Below are positions 29,222 through 37,858 of a stretch of DNA of 64,000 nt, in pieces. Source of the stretch: an uncultured Eubacteriales bacterium (GTDB lineage Bacteria; Bacillota; Clostridia; Christensenellales; Aristaeellaceae); contig ONJM01000006.1 of assembly GCA_900318145.1 (NCBI GenBank), forward strand, positions 1-64,000, given 5' to 3'. The notes under the pieces were generated by a model that was not told the origin of the DNA, did not search any database, and worked only from the letters and a program-made list of their open reading frames with translations. Each line of letters begins with the position of its first letter. The stretch's first letter is position 1. The translations under genes were made by a program, and so were the position numbers.

Positions 29222-31222
29222 TCATTCGCCCGGAACTTTGATGGTGACCTCATAGCCATCGTCTATGTAGTCATCCGGAACGTGGGTTTCCGCAACCTTG
29301 TACTCGCCCCAGGTCAAAAGCGGCGTCTCAGCAAGGCCGTTTTCATCTGTAGTCAGAACAGCAACGATCTCACCGACATCTTCGCCGTTATGGGAAGGAA
29401 GTCCGCTGACCCTGGTCACAGTGAATACCGCACCCGGCAGGCCTTTCTTCGTTTCATCATCGGTCTTGACGATTTTGATCTTGCCCTGCAGCGGCATGTT
29501 CTTCACTGTACGCTCAATGGTTTTATCCATAATGACCGTGATCTTTTCACTCCACAGTTCATACTTGTAGCCGACAGGATTCTCGTGTTCCTTGACCAGG
29601 TAATCACCGACCAGCAGGTCTTTGGACTGGGCAATGCCTTCTTCGTTTGTTACCATGGTGGAAACCAGATCCCCGGTAGTGCCATCGGCCTTGACCGCGT
29701 AGATATCAAACTGAACGCCCGCAATAGCGTGACCGTCCAGTTCATCTATCTTTTTGACCTTGATCCAGCAGGGAGCGTCTTCATTCACAACAGTATCCAG
29801 CACTTTGATCGGATTGATGTAAGTGCCGTCCACGTTTAGCTTCCATGTGTTCTTGGAGGCGTGGAAACCATACGGCGCGGAGATTTCCTTGATGGTGTAC
29901 TTTCCATACGGGATCTTCTTAAACTGCACAATGCCGTCAGCACCGGAAGTTGCTTCCATGATCTTTGCGCCTTTCTCATTGAACAGCCCGAAAACGCAGC
30001 CTTCAAGAGGATCGCCGTTCTCACGGGTCTTCAGCAGCTCAACATGGTTTATTTCATCCTTGATCGTGGTATGTCCCACGACTTTACCGTCCTTTGTGAC
30101 TGTGAAATCCATGATCGCCACATTCAGCGCATAACCTTCAGGAGCATAGGTTTCCTTGAAAGTGTAATTGCCGGGTACAACGGGAATATCCGGAATTTCA
30201 CCGTTCTTATTCGTGTACTCGCGGTAAATCAGCGTTCTGTTCTCATCGTAAACCTCGATCAGGGCACCAGGCAGCTTTTCCGCACCGGTGATATCCGTCT
30301 TGGTAATGGTTACAGGAATGTAGATCAGCTCGTTCAGGATCGGCTCGGCAAGCTTAACCACAATAGTGTTCTCATTGGCGGCTTTGTTTGCGGATGTCAG
30401 AACCACAGGAAACTTCTGCGTGCTCAGCTTCCATCCATCCGGTACAGCCAGCTCTTTCAGGTAATAGTTGCCATGCGGATACTGTCCGGAAATAACCAGA
30501 TTGCCGTTCTTGTCTGTTTTCGCGGTAGCCATCAGGGTGTTCGCCGGCAGTTGCTGGTTATTGGCATAGTTGATAACTGAGCTATTGTAAAGGCCAAAGA
30601 CGAAGCCTTCGCCGGCAACGACCTCGATCACCTGATGCACCATGCCGTTTTCCAGGTTCGTGATCTTGGTCTGCTCCTTTTTCTTTTCCAGAGAGACTTT
30701 TACCGGCAGATACGTGTTGGAAGCGGAGACTTTCACTTCAACCACAGCGGTTTTCTTATCAATCGCGGCCAATGTAAAGTTGCAGCGTTCAGAGCTGTAC
30801 ACATATCCATCCGGAGCGGAAACTTCCACCAGGTAGTACTTGCCCAGCGGAAGCAGACTGGATTTCACGGAGCCGGTGCTTGTAGTCGTCAGCGTTTCGA
30901 TCTTCTGATCTTTTGTGTAGAAGGTGGTTCCTTCCTTACCAACGATGTTCTCCGCTGCATGCAGCTCAAACTTCGCGCCAGCCAGGTAGCCGTTTTCGTA
31001 CACAGGCTTCATAACCGAATAGCCGTTGGCATCAGTCTCGTTCTGGAACCGAACCAGCTGGAGGCCTTTCTTTTCAAGGACGACATCTCCGCGAACCGGA
31101 GTATTGGTCACATTCAGTGTGACAGTTACAGTATCATCCGCCAGGGCAGTGGGAATGGTCAGATAGGTCAGCAGCATGACCAGTGCCATAAACAGATGAA
31201 GAAGACGATTTTTCATACGCAT
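29222..31222 (-). CDS. SpaA/Cna-B repeat secreted protein without visible anchor
   Basis: A 666-residue protein. I chose the ATG at 31222, 8 bases after GGAGG; two other in-frame ATGs lie within 15 bases. The signal peptide is LLHLFMALVMLLTYL, ending near TALADD. About six SpaA/Cna-B domains follow, for example GCVFGLFNEKGAKIMEATS with a paired KKIPYGKYTIKEI strand. The protein ends in DGYEVTIKVPGE, with no sorting motif or membrane helix. It shares its domain type and order with the flanking genes and probably arose by duplication. How it is held at the surface is unclear. Confidence 0.8.
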   Translation of the reverse strand: MRMKNRLLHLFMALVMLLTYLTIPTALADDTVTVTLNVTNTPVRGDVVLEKKGLQLVRFQNETDANGYSVMKPVYENGYLAGAKFELHAAENIVGKEGTTFYTKDQKIETLTTTSTGSVKSSLLPLGKYYLVEVSAPDGYVYSSERCNFTLAAIDKKTAVVEVKVSASNTYLPVKVSLEKKKEQTKITNLENGMVHQVIEVVAGEGFVFGLYNSSVINYANNQQLPANTLMATAKTDKNGNLVISGQYPHGNYYLKELAVPDGWKLSTQKFPVVLTSANKAANENTIVVKLAEPILNELIYIPVTITKTDITGAEKLPGALIEVYDENRTLIYREYTNKNGEIPDIPVVPGNYTFKETYAPEGYALNVAIMDFTVTKDGKVVGHTTIKDEINHVELLKTRENGDPLEGCVFGLFNEKGAKIMEATSGADGIVQFKKIPYGKYTIKEISAPYGFHASKNTWKLNVDGTYINPIKVLDTVVNEDAPCWIKVKKIDELDGHAIAGVQFDIYAVKADGTTGDLVSTMVTNEEGIAQSKDLLVGDYLVKEHENPVGYKYELWSEKITVIMDKTIERTVKNMPLQGKIKIVKTDDETKKGLPGAVFTVTRVSGLPSHNGEDVGEIVAVLTTDENGLAETPLLTWGEYKVAETHVPDDYIDDGYEVTIKVPGE

Positions 31223-31236
31223 ACGCATTGCCTCCA

Positions 31237-33738
31237 TTACTTGATCCAGACATTCACGGTATATCCGGAATCCAGATATCCGTCAGGCACACCGGTTTCA
31301 ACAATCTTGTACTCGCCCCAGGGAAGCAGACCGGTCTCGGCAATGCCCTGAGCATTTGTGGTGATGGTCGCAACGACCTTTCCGATATCCGAAGCGTTAT
31401 CCGATTCGGGCCCGGACAGACGGGTTACTGTGAAGGTAGCTCCGGCCAGGGGCTTATGCGTCTGGGAGTCGGTCTTCACAATGCGCACCTTGCCGGAAAT
31501 CCGCTTATTGGTGAAGGTACACTTTGCCACAGAGCCGGCAACTACAGTCACGTTTTCTGTGGAAGTTGCGGAAAGGCTGTAGCCCTGCGGGGCAGTCTTT
31601 TCACGAACCTTATAAGAACCGGGCTCCAGATCTGTGAATTTCGCAATACCGCTCGCGTTAGTTGTCGCCGTTTTGATCACTGTTCCGCTGCTGTTCAGCA
31701 GTTCAAAGACAGCGTTCTTCAGCAGGATGCCATCATCGGATTTCTTTGTGACTTCGATTTCGCCAAGGGCAAGTTCAAAGGTCACGCTTCCTTCCTTCAG
31801 CGGATACGGAGAACCATAAGTCGGTACCAGGATCTTTTGAATGGAAACCTCAGGAATACCGACCAGGAAGTGCGCTTCTTCAGAATCTGAAGAGATGGAT
31901 TCCATATTCACCGTGAATTTACGTGCGGTTGAAGTCACACTGATCGTGTCTCCGCTCTTCGCATAGTAGTAACTGCTGTCAGACCCGCCGCTGTTTCCAG
32001 TCAGCGTTCCGACACTTTTCGGAATCCGAATCAGATCGGCATCTGTGCTGACAGTAACCTTCCCGATGTAATTGGTACCGGAAACTGTCATACTCGCATT
32101 GGAGAAAGTGATCTTTCCGGTAATCTTGGAACGGGCAATACCATTCGCAGCCAGCCAACGGGCATAGGTCAGATAAACAGCAGGAGCGCCGCCGCTGAAA
32201 GCATAGAAGTTATCCATATCCCAGTAGCTGCGCACATACTGGGATCCTTCCAACTGCTTGATCACTTCACGCATGGCGAACTGACCTGCAACACGGGACC
32301 AGGTATTGTTGTGGGCATCACTGCGGTCAAGCACCATGAATGGATAAGTGTGCCGCAGAACCCAAGCCAGAGCGTGCATCGTTTTTTCACTAAAACGAAC
32401 GCCTGTCACACCACCGCCGGCGCTGGTGTTGGAGAAGGTATCCATATCGACCAGTACATACGGTCCTTTCGGAGCCTGATTGCTTCCGGAACCTTCGCCG
32501 GGACCGTCCTGCGTATGCTCAAGGCAGTAGACTTCAAAGCCGGCCAGGTAATGCGGGGTCGCGTAAATCGTTCCATGAGCGGAAGACTTCGCGATCTGCG
32601 GATAATCACTATCCTTGCCGGAACTGCCGTTCAGCCCGCTCTGCCATGCTTCAAAACTGCCCAGGTTCACATGGATTTCTTTCAGGCTAAAACCGTCCAT
32701 CGCGGTAGGGCTAAAGGATCGCAGCGCTTTCCGGCCGGAGGATGTGCGCTGCATCAGCTGATCTCTGGTGTAAGCATAATCGGTTACGGTGCAGGAAGTC
32801 TTTTCGGTGTCTACGGTTTCCTTAGCCAGTACGAATACAGTTCCGTAGGCAGTCCATTTCAGAGAACCGTCTTTGAACACATCGCCGTAAAGATACTGAA
32901 CTTTATACCAGTAATCGCCGTTATCATCCCGAAGGACTTCTTTGATCTGGACAACTGCATCCCGGACAAACACACCAACAAACAGATCGCTCTTGATCCG
33001 GCTGGCTTCCTCTGTTTTATCCATGTCAGTGAAGACCCAGGTGTCTTTTGTAACTTGCACAAAGTCACCAGCCTGGTGAGGCGGAAGCTCTTCCGGTTCT
33101 TCCTCAACAGGTTCTTCATCAACGGGTTCTTCTACCGGCTCCTCAATAGTCTCCGGCTCTTTTTCAGGTTCTTCTACCGGCTCCTCGACAGGTTCCGGTT
33201 CTTTTTCGGGATCTTCCATCAGCTCCTCAATGGGTTCCTCAACAGGTTCCATTACAGGTTCCTCAGCGGGTTCCTCAGTCGGTTCCTCCGGAGAAAGATC
33301 GGTAGGTTCATCGATAAGATCTTCGGGAAGTTCAGGTTTATCAGCTCCGGGTTCTTCGGAAGATTCTTCAGTCGGCACTTCCGGAGCGACCGGTTCTTCA
33401 GCGGATTCTGCCGGTTCGCCTTCCGGTTCATCTTCGTCAGCAGGAATGCCTTCATCTTCTTTCAGATCTTCCTCTGCAGGAGGAGCGGATTCATCTTCAC
33501 CGGGGATATCTTCTTCGGTCGGAATTTCCGCATCCTTTTCCGGCTCTTCTTCAGGCGCAGCGCCAAGAAGTGCTTCGGCCTGAACGATTTCGATTTCTTC
33601 ATCCATGATAACGGAGAGTTCATTATCGCTTTCCAGCGGCTCTTCAGCTTCCGGTTCTTCAGCCAGGGAAACGGAAATACAGCCGGTAAGCATCAGGGTC
33701 AGTGAAAGAATAAGAGAAAGAATACGTTTCACTTTCAT
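31237..33738 (-). CDS. Large surface adhesin: Glu/Pro-rich stalk, probable thioester domain, two SpaA domains
   Basis: An 833-residue protein. The leader MKVKRILSLILSLTLMLTGC contains a lipobox-like LTGC, but SLAEE could be a signal peptidase I site. Residues 25-225 are an acidic stalk of EEP/EEPVEEP repeats. A globular region follows, with YCLEH near residue 402 and AGQFAMREV near residue 483; the Cys and Gln spacing and surroundings resemble thioester (TQXA) adhesion domains. Two SpaA/Cna-B domains occupy about residues 650-833. No sorting signal is present. A tip adhesin role is inferred from this layout and from its first position after the sortase. Confidence 0.75.
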   Translation of the reverse strand: MKVKRILSLILSLTLMLTGCISVSLAEEPEAEEPLESDNELSVIMDEEIEIVQAEALLGAAPEEEPEKDAEIPTEEDIPGEDESAPPAEEDLKEDEGIPADEDEPEGEPAESAEEPVAPEVPTEESSEEPGADKPELPEDLIDEPTDLSPEEPTEEPAEEPVMEPVEEPIEELMEDPEKEPEPVEEPVEEPEKEPETIEEPVEEPVDEEPVEEEPEELPPHQAGDFVQVTKDTWVFTDMDKTEEASRIKSDLFVGVFVRDAVVQIKEVLRDDNGDYWYKVQYLYGDVFKDGSLKWTAYGTVFVLAKETVDTEKTSCTVTDYAYTRDQLMQRTSSGRKALRSFSPTAMDGFSLKEIHVNLGSFEAWQSGLNGSSGKDSDYPQIAKSSAHGTIYATPHYLAGFEVYCLEHTQDGPGEGSGSNQAPKGPYVLVDMDTFSNTSAGGGVTGVRFSEKTMHALAWVLRHTYPFMVLDRSDAHNNTWSRVAGQFAMREVIKQLEGSQYVRSYWDMDNFYAFSGGAPAVYLTYARWLAANGIARSKITGKITFSNASMTVSGTNYIGKVTVSTDADLIRIPKSVGTLTGNSGGSDSSYYYAKSGDTISVTSTARKFTVNMESISSDSEEAHFLVGIPEVSIQKILVPTYGSPYPLKEGSVTFELALGEIEVTKKSDDGILLKNAVFELLNSSGTVIKTATTNASGIAKFTDLEPGSYKVREKTAPQGYSLSATSTENVTVVAGSVAKCTFTNKRISGKVRIVKTDSQTHKPLAGATFTVTRLSGPESDNASDIGKVVATITTNAQGIAETGLLPWGEYKIVETGVPDGYLDSGYTVNVWIK

Positions 33739-33756
33739 TTGCTCGGGTTTCTCCTT

Positions 33757-34806
33757 TCATTGTTCCACCCCCATGACCAGCAGCCGGCCTTGAACTCCGC
33801 CGAAGCTTCGGTCACAGGTAATCAGGGTAAGAATGTGATCGCTTTCGGATACCTCGATTCCGGTATCGTAGAAAGCTTTCCGCTTTGCGCGATTGACGAA
33901 TTTCAGGAATGCCTCATCATCCTTAAAGGAAGCGGTTGAAGCATCCCAGTCAGAGACTGTGTGATTTATCACAGCAAAAATCCGATAGGTTCGCTTGCCA
34001 TAGATCGTGTCCAGCTGGATTGTCTGATGAGAGCGCCAGTAATCCTCTCTTTTGTAGTTCATCAGGGTGCTGAACATAGCTGTACTGTTGCTCAGATGAT
34101 GGCCGTAGATCGCAATGTTTTTGCTGGGTGTCTGATAATCCGATGTGGGCAGAGAGAACAGACATCCCAGTTTGCTTTCCTGGCCGTTAATCATGTGATG
34201 CAGATAGTATTCTGTTCGGCTGGAGCGAACGACAGGATAATCAATTACTGTTCCCGGAATACTGATCCAGGCAACATAATCGTTATTTTCTGGTGTTGGT
34301 GCTTTTGTCGGCTTTGTTTCTGGCTTCTTTGTATTTTGTGGTTTTGCAGAAGTGGTAGGCTTTACCGGTTCGCTCGTCTGTAATGGAAGCGTCTCGGGCT
34401 TCTCAGATGGCATTACCTCTTCGACGATCATTGCCGGAAGTTCTAATTCTATCGGTTCTTCCGAAACAGAACTTTCTTCTGATTCCTCCAGGGGAAGCTC
34501 TTCTACCATAAGGCTTTCAGGCGCATCTTCAGGAGGTGTCTCGGATGATTCGTCCGTTGTTTCCTCTGGCAGATCCTCTGGTGATTCATCCGATTCAGCT
34601 TCTTCCTCCGCAATAGTCTGCGGTGTCGAAACAGGCTGAGATGCTTGCTGATTCTTGATCTCTTCTGCCAGCATTGCATAGATGTTATTGTCGGCATCGA
34701 TCTCCTGATGCTGTTGCACCAGAGGGATAAAGATCATGGCAAGACCAGTCAGGAAAATAACTGTGAGGAAGATGATCTGCCGGTAATCGTTTGGCTTTTT
34801 CTGCAT
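33757..34806 (-). CDS. srtB: Class B sortase with an unusually long acidic linker
   Basis: A 349-residue protein. A membrane helix near residues 10-30 (IIFLTVIFLTGLAMIFIPL) is followed by about 150 residues of Glu/Ser/Pro-rich linker and then a sortase B domain starting at YVAWISIPGTVIDYPVV. Catalytic residues are visible: His in IYGHHLS near residue 233, Cys in LTLITCDRS near residue 327 and Arg in GRLLVMG. It is longer than usual because of the linker. GAAAGGAG precedes the ATG at 34806. It sits at the head of the three SpaA genes, which are its likely substrates. Confidence 0.9.
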   Translation of the reverse strand: MQKKPNDYRQIIFLTVIFLTGLAMIFIPLVQQHQEIDADNNIYAMLAEEIKNQQASQPVSTPQTIAEEEAESDESPEDLPEETTDESSETPPEDAPESLMVEELPLEESEESSVSEEPIELELPAMIVEEVMPSEKPETLPLQTSEPVKPTTSAKPQNTKKPETKPTKAPTPENNDYVAWISIPGTVIDYPVVRSSRTEYYLHHMINGQESKLGCLFSLPTSDYQTPSKNIAIYGHHLSNSTAMFSTLMNYKREDYWRSHQTIQLDTIYGKRTYRIFAVINHTVSDWDASTASFKDDEAFLKFVNRAKRKAFYDTGIEVSESDHILTLITCDRSFGGVQGRLLVMGVEQ

Positions 34807-34837
34807 GGAATTCTCCTTTCGGGAGTAAAAAGGGCAT

Positions 34838-34862
34838 AAAAAAAGACGATCTCTCAATCGTC
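34838..34862 (-). terminator. Rho-independent terminator at the end of parB
   Basis: On the minus strand GACGAT, a 6-base loop and ATCGTC form a stem followed by seven T. The stem begins at the parB stop codon. It separates the partition genes from the sortase gene. Confidence 0.75.
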
Positions 34863-35796
34863 ATCTGGACTGCTCCTGGGCTCTTTGCTTCTTCAGGTAG
34901 TTTTCCAGGAGCTTGATTATGATCTGTTCGATCTTCTGGATCGAGTAGGACTTGGGAAAATACTTCTTCAGCGTGTCATGACTGAGCGTAATGGAATCGC
35001 GCAGCGGCTTCTTTTCTTCCATCATGATATCGGTGAGCTTTTCTCTTGTGGCTTCACCGCTCTCGCTCATCTTGCGGATGCGCTGTGCCTGGGAAAGTGA
35101 TGGTGTGTTCTGGGTTTCTTCGAGGGCAACTGCTAGATCTCTCTGCTCTTCCTCTTTTAAGTATGAAAGCTCCACAGCGGGTGTGAATGCTAATCTGCCC
35201 TCATCAACCATTTCCTGTAATTCTGGATTCAGGCTGTTCAGACGAATAAACCTTTGAACCTGTGTTTTGCTTTCGCCAGCGTCCTCAGCCACTTGATTTA
35301 TGGCCCATCCTAACTTCTGCCCAACTTGGTCAGAAGTTAAATCATGCCGTTTTCCTTGGTGTTTCAGAGCTTCAAGTTTCATCTGATAAGCTCGTCCGCG
35401 CTCTGTTGGTGGAATCTCATCCCGCTGTTGAAGATTGGAGTCAACCATCAGGATTGTGGCTTCATCGTTATCCAGGTCACGCACAAGAACCGGGATTGTT
35501 TTGATGCCTGCAAGCTCACATGCTCGTTTTCGCCGGTGGCCGGAGACAATCTCGTAACCGCCGTCGTCCAGAGGTCGAGCAATGATTGGAATCATTACAC
35601 CGAATTCTTTCACGCTTTCAACCATGTCCATCATTTTCTTATCGTCTGTTACGCTGAACGGATGATCTTTGAATGGAAAGAGTTCAGAAAGCGGGATCTC
35701 GCGGATCTGTTCGTTGGGACCGTTGTTCCGGGTCTCCTCCGTAGAGAAGATATCATCGTATGGGGTCAGACTTATGTTTGCTCCGTTCGGCTTCAA
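34861..35796 (-). CDS. parB: ParB/Spo0J-type partition protein
   Basis: A 311-residue protein. The N-terminal ParB nuclease-like fold includes EIPLSELFPFKDHPF and YEIVSGHRRKRACELAG, the GxRR box. A central HTH (INQVAEDAGESKTQVQRFIRL) would bind a centromere-like site. The C-terminus is basic and helical. The start is a TTG at 35796, 9 bases after AAAGGAGG, and overlaps the end of parA by 44 bases. With ParA it should segregate the element when it is circular and replicating. Confidence 0.93.
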   Translation of the reverse strand: MKPNGANISLTPYDDIFSTEETRNNGPNEQIREIPLSELFPFKDHPFSVTDDKKMMDMVESVKEFGVMIPIIARPLDDGGYEIVSGHRRKRACELAGIKTIPVLVRDLDNDEATILMVDSNLQQRDEIPPTERGRAYQMKLEALKHQGKRHDLTSDQVGQKLGWAINQVAEDAGESKTQVQRFIRLNSLNPELQEMVDEGRLAFTPAVELSYLKEEEQRDLAVALEETQNTPSLSQAQRIRKMSESGEATREKLTDIMMEEKKPLRDSITLSHDTLKKYFPKSYSIQKIEQIIIKLLENYLKKQRAQEQSR

Positions 35797-36574
35797 GCTG
35801 CATCACCTCCTTTGTCAGAGCGCGATAAGCTTCAGCAACCTTGCCCCCAGGATCGTGCAGGAAAATGCTTTTGCCTTCAGCACTGATCTCGGCAGCTCGC
35901 ACAGAGTGCGGTATCTCCGCATTGAATACCCTGATCTTGTCGCCGTATGTGTCGCGAATCAGGTTGGAAATCATCCTGGCGTTGTTCGTTCTGCTGTCCA
36001 CCATGGTCAGCAGGATACCGTCAATCTGCAGCCGTGGATTGATTTGCCGACGCACTTTTGCAATCGTCTGAAGCAGCTGCTCAAGCCCTTTTGCGGATAG
36101 GTAATTTGCCTGAACCGGAATGATTACCCGGTTGGATGCCGCCAAAGCGTTGATCGTCAGCATTCCCAGGGAAGGCATACAGTCGATCAGAATATGATCG
36201 TAATCCTTCCTGTAATCATTCAGAACAAGCTTGAGCATGGATTCCCGGCTCATTGCATTGACCAGGGAAACTTCTGTACCGGCCAGTGCAATGCTGGATG
36301 GAAGCAGATCCATGCCTTCCGCATGGTGAATGATGCCTTCTCCGGATAACGGCGGCTGATCGTTCATGGCTTTGGCCATCAGATCCGCCAGTGTGACCGG
36401 CAGATTGTCCGGCTGGGGATTTCCCAGGGCAATTGTCATGGAAGCCTGCGGATCAGTATCCACCAACAGAACTCTTTTTCCTTCCTGAGCCAGTGCTGCG
36501 CCAAGATTGATGCAGCTGGTACTCTTGGCAACGCCGCCTTTCTGATTAACCAGCGCCGTCACTGAAGGGGCCAT
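35753..36574 (-). CDS. parA: ParA/Soj-type partition ATPase
   Basis: A 273-residue ATPase. The deviant Walker A is NQKGGVAKSTSCINLG at residues 10-25, with two Lys as in ParA/MinD proteins. VLLVDTDPQASMT and ILIDCMPSLGMLTINAL are the other conserved motifs. There is no N-terminal HTH, so autoregulation would be by another protein. The ATG at 36574 follows GGAGG by 7 bases. It is coupled to parB. A small membrane-protein frame precedes it. Confidence 0.93.
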   Translation of the reverse strand: MAPSVTALVNQKGGVAKSTSCINLGAALAQEGKRVLLVDTDPQASMTIALGNPQPDNLPVTLADLMAKAMNDQPPLSGEGIIHHAEGMDLLPSSIALAGTEVSLVNAMSRESMLKLVLNDYRKDYDHILIDCMPSLGMLTINALAASNRVIIPVQANYLSAKGLEQLLQTIAKVRRQINPRLQIDGILLTMVDSRTNNARMISNLIRDTYGDKIRVFNAEIPHSVRAAEISAEGKSIFLHDPGGKVAEAYRALTKEVMQLEAERSKHKSDPIR

Positions 36575-36663
36575 CCGCACACCTCCGTTTCCATCTCCGG
36601 CTCCATGTACGCATCTACGTATATGAAGATGATCAGTCCGTCAGCGATAATCAGGATCACCAT
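36559..36663 (-). CDS. Small hydrophobic peptide upstream of parA
   Basis: A 34-residue frame with a hydrophobic stretch (MVILIIADGLIIFIYVDAYM) and an acidic tail. GAAGGAGG lies 8 bases before its ATG at 36663, and its stop overlaps the parA start region by 16 bases. The good ribosome site and tight coupling support translation. It may be a small membrane protein or a leader peptide that couples parA translation. Confidence 0.5.
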   Translation of the reverse strand: MVILIIADGLIIFIYVDAYMEPEMETEVCGWPLQ

Positions 36664-36743
36664 ATGCTGTCCTCCTTCAAAATTGGTATAAGAAAAGCAC
36701 CGGCTCTTGTGAACCGATGCCTTCCGCCATTTCTGACAGCATA

Positions 36744-36772
36744 ACATTATCAGACTTTCCATTGACTTTCAA
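36744..36772 (-). promoter_or_regulatory. Candidate promoter of the par operon
   Basis: Read on the minus strand, TTGAAA and TAATGT are separated by 17 bases, about 80 bases upstream of the small peptide start. The three TGTTCC repeats lie just upstream of the -35. Confidence 0.5.
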
Positions 36773-36782
36773 TAGCCGCGAC

Positions 36783-36808
36783 TGTTCCATTTTGTTCCAC
36801 TTTGTTCC
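36783..36808. repeat. Three TGTTCC direct repeats at 10-bp spacing; candidate partition site
   Basis: TGTTCC occurs at 36783, 36793 and 36803, each followed by A or T and a T-rich filler, so all three lie on one face of the helix. The block is directly upstream of the par promoter. Centromere or operator function is inferred from position and periodicity. Confidence 0.55.
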
Positions 36809-36861
36809 TTCTCGTCCCGAAATTCAAAATTTCTGTGTAAAGGTCTTGATCTCACATTAAG

Positions 36862-36900
36862 AAAAAGGCGGCACCTGCTTTTTCTTGCAGATACCGCCTT
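36862..36900 (-). terminator. Rho-independent terminator after the sigma-like gene
   Basis: On the minus strand GGCGGTATCTGC pairs over 12 bases, with two G-U pairs, to GCAGGTGCCGCC and is followed by TTTTT. It isolates the par operon from the replication operon. Confidence 0.8.
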
Positions 36901-36912
36901 TGGAAAACCGGG

Positions 36913-37350
36913 TTATGCGGGCAAATCATCTGTTTTCAAATCTGCCAGGATCTTGTTCAGCTTCTCCAGTGCTATGTCATGTCTCCTGTATACCCAGGTT
37001 CTGCCGCGATGCAGCTGTATAGCTACAGTTGAAAGGGAAATATGATGCAGATAGTGATATGTCAGCAACGATTCCTCTTCAGGGTCATCCAGTCTGGTCA
37101 TCTTCTCTGTGATCATGTCGACCATAGACGTATAGGCGTCCGTCAGATTCCTGAGATCATCCTTTGCCTCAGACAACCTGATGATAGCGTCCTCATTCGA
37201 GTGAACGTTCGGAGAGTGAGAAACTACTTCTCCTTCCAGTGACATTGTGATCTTCTCCGCCATGCTCTTGAAAAGCTCAACCTTGCGCGCAGCCGCGTGC
37301 ACGCTGCGCTCCACCTCATCAATTCTCCTGAAGAATTCAATTGCTGTCAT
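36913..37350 (-). CDS. Sigma-like / ArpU-type HTH protein (DUF1492-like)
   Basis: A 145-residue protein. The first 90 residues are helical. The C-terminal part (EESLLTYHYLHHISLSTVAIQL, then GRTWVYRRHDIALEKLNKIL) has the sigma region 4-like HTH pattern of phage late-gene regulators. GGGGTG precedes the ATG at 37350. It is the last gene of the replication operon before a strong terminator. A role in switching element transcription is inferred. Confidence 0.6.
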   Translation of the reverse strand: MTAIEFFRRIDEVERSVHAAARKVELFKSMAEKITMSLEGEVVSHSPNVHSNEDAIIRLSEAKDDLRNLTDAYTSMVDMITEKMTRLDDPEEESLLTYHYLHHISLSTVAIQLHRGRTWVYRRHDIALEKLNKILADLKTDDLPA

Positions 37351-37365
37351 TTGAATCACCCCTTG

Positions 37366-37614
37366 TCAGACCGCATGCCTTTTGATTGCTGTAATTTCAG
37401 GCGCATCCCATACATGGACATACTGATAATTGACATGTCCCTTACGCTTGGCTGGCTGTTTCCTCTGGCATTTCATCTTTGCCGGTGTCCGCTTGTGCGG
37501 AACAGGCTTCGACGCATGAGAATTTTTGCCTCTTCGGCGCTTATCGGATGCTATAAGATGGGCTAATGCCCTGCCGGCAGTAGGGTCGGCATAGTGTTCA
37601 CTGTTTCTATACAT
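37366..37614 (-). CDS. Small basic protein of unknown function
   Basis: An 82-residue, strongly basic protein (RRRGKNSHASKPVPHKRTPAK, ending in ITAIKRHAV). The ATG at 37614 follows GGAGG and overlaps the preceding stop by 8 bases. Its charge suggests nucleic-acid binding, but no family is recognised. The frame continues open upstream without a better start. Confidence 0.5.
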   Translation of the reverse strand: MYRNSEHYADPTAGRALAHLIASDKRRRGKNSHASKPVPHKRTPAKMKCQRKQPAKRKGHVNYQYVHVWDAPEITAIKRHAV

Positions 37615-37858
37615 GATCGGCTTCCTCCGTTTTCTTTTTTGCTTTGCCCTCGATGTAATTACACAGGGCAATAAGGATCTCAATGGCCAGCGGATGATTG
37701 TTCCAGGCTGCACAAACATGTCCCATCTCCTGAACTGTCTCCAGCCACCAGTCACAAGCACACTCGTCATGATTGGCAGGAGGATTACAGTGTGTGGACA
37801 GGAAAACATAAGCGTTCCGCATAATCTCTCGCTCTTCAGGAGTTATGATTTGTTCCAT
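37607..37858 (-). CDS. Small protein of unknown function
   Basis: An 83-residue protein. The ATG at 37858 follows AAGGAGG by 9 bases and overlaps the primase-helicase gene by 23 bases. It has four Cys/His-rich positions (HCNPPANHDECACDWW) followed by helices (HPLAIEILIALCNYIEGK). Its position in the replication operon suggests an accessory role; none can be named. Confidence 0.55.
   Translation of the reverse strand: MEQIITPEEREIMRNAYVFLSTHCNPPANHDECACDWWLETVQEMGHVCAAWNNHPLAIEILIALCNYIEGKAKKKTEEADHV

Noticed and set aside
33070..33560. Repetitive DNA resembling a repeat array
   Set aside because: The repeats are codons for EEP-type amino acid repeats, irregular in length, without spacers. 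Not a CRISPR array.
32311..33705. A 464-codon plus-strand open frame rich in Phe and Arg
   Set aside because: It mirrors the Glu/Pro repeat stalk of the adhesin on the other strand and has no start signals.
36913..37350. Full sigma factor
   Set aside because: Only a region 4-like HTH is visible; there is no region 2, so I describe it as sigma-like.
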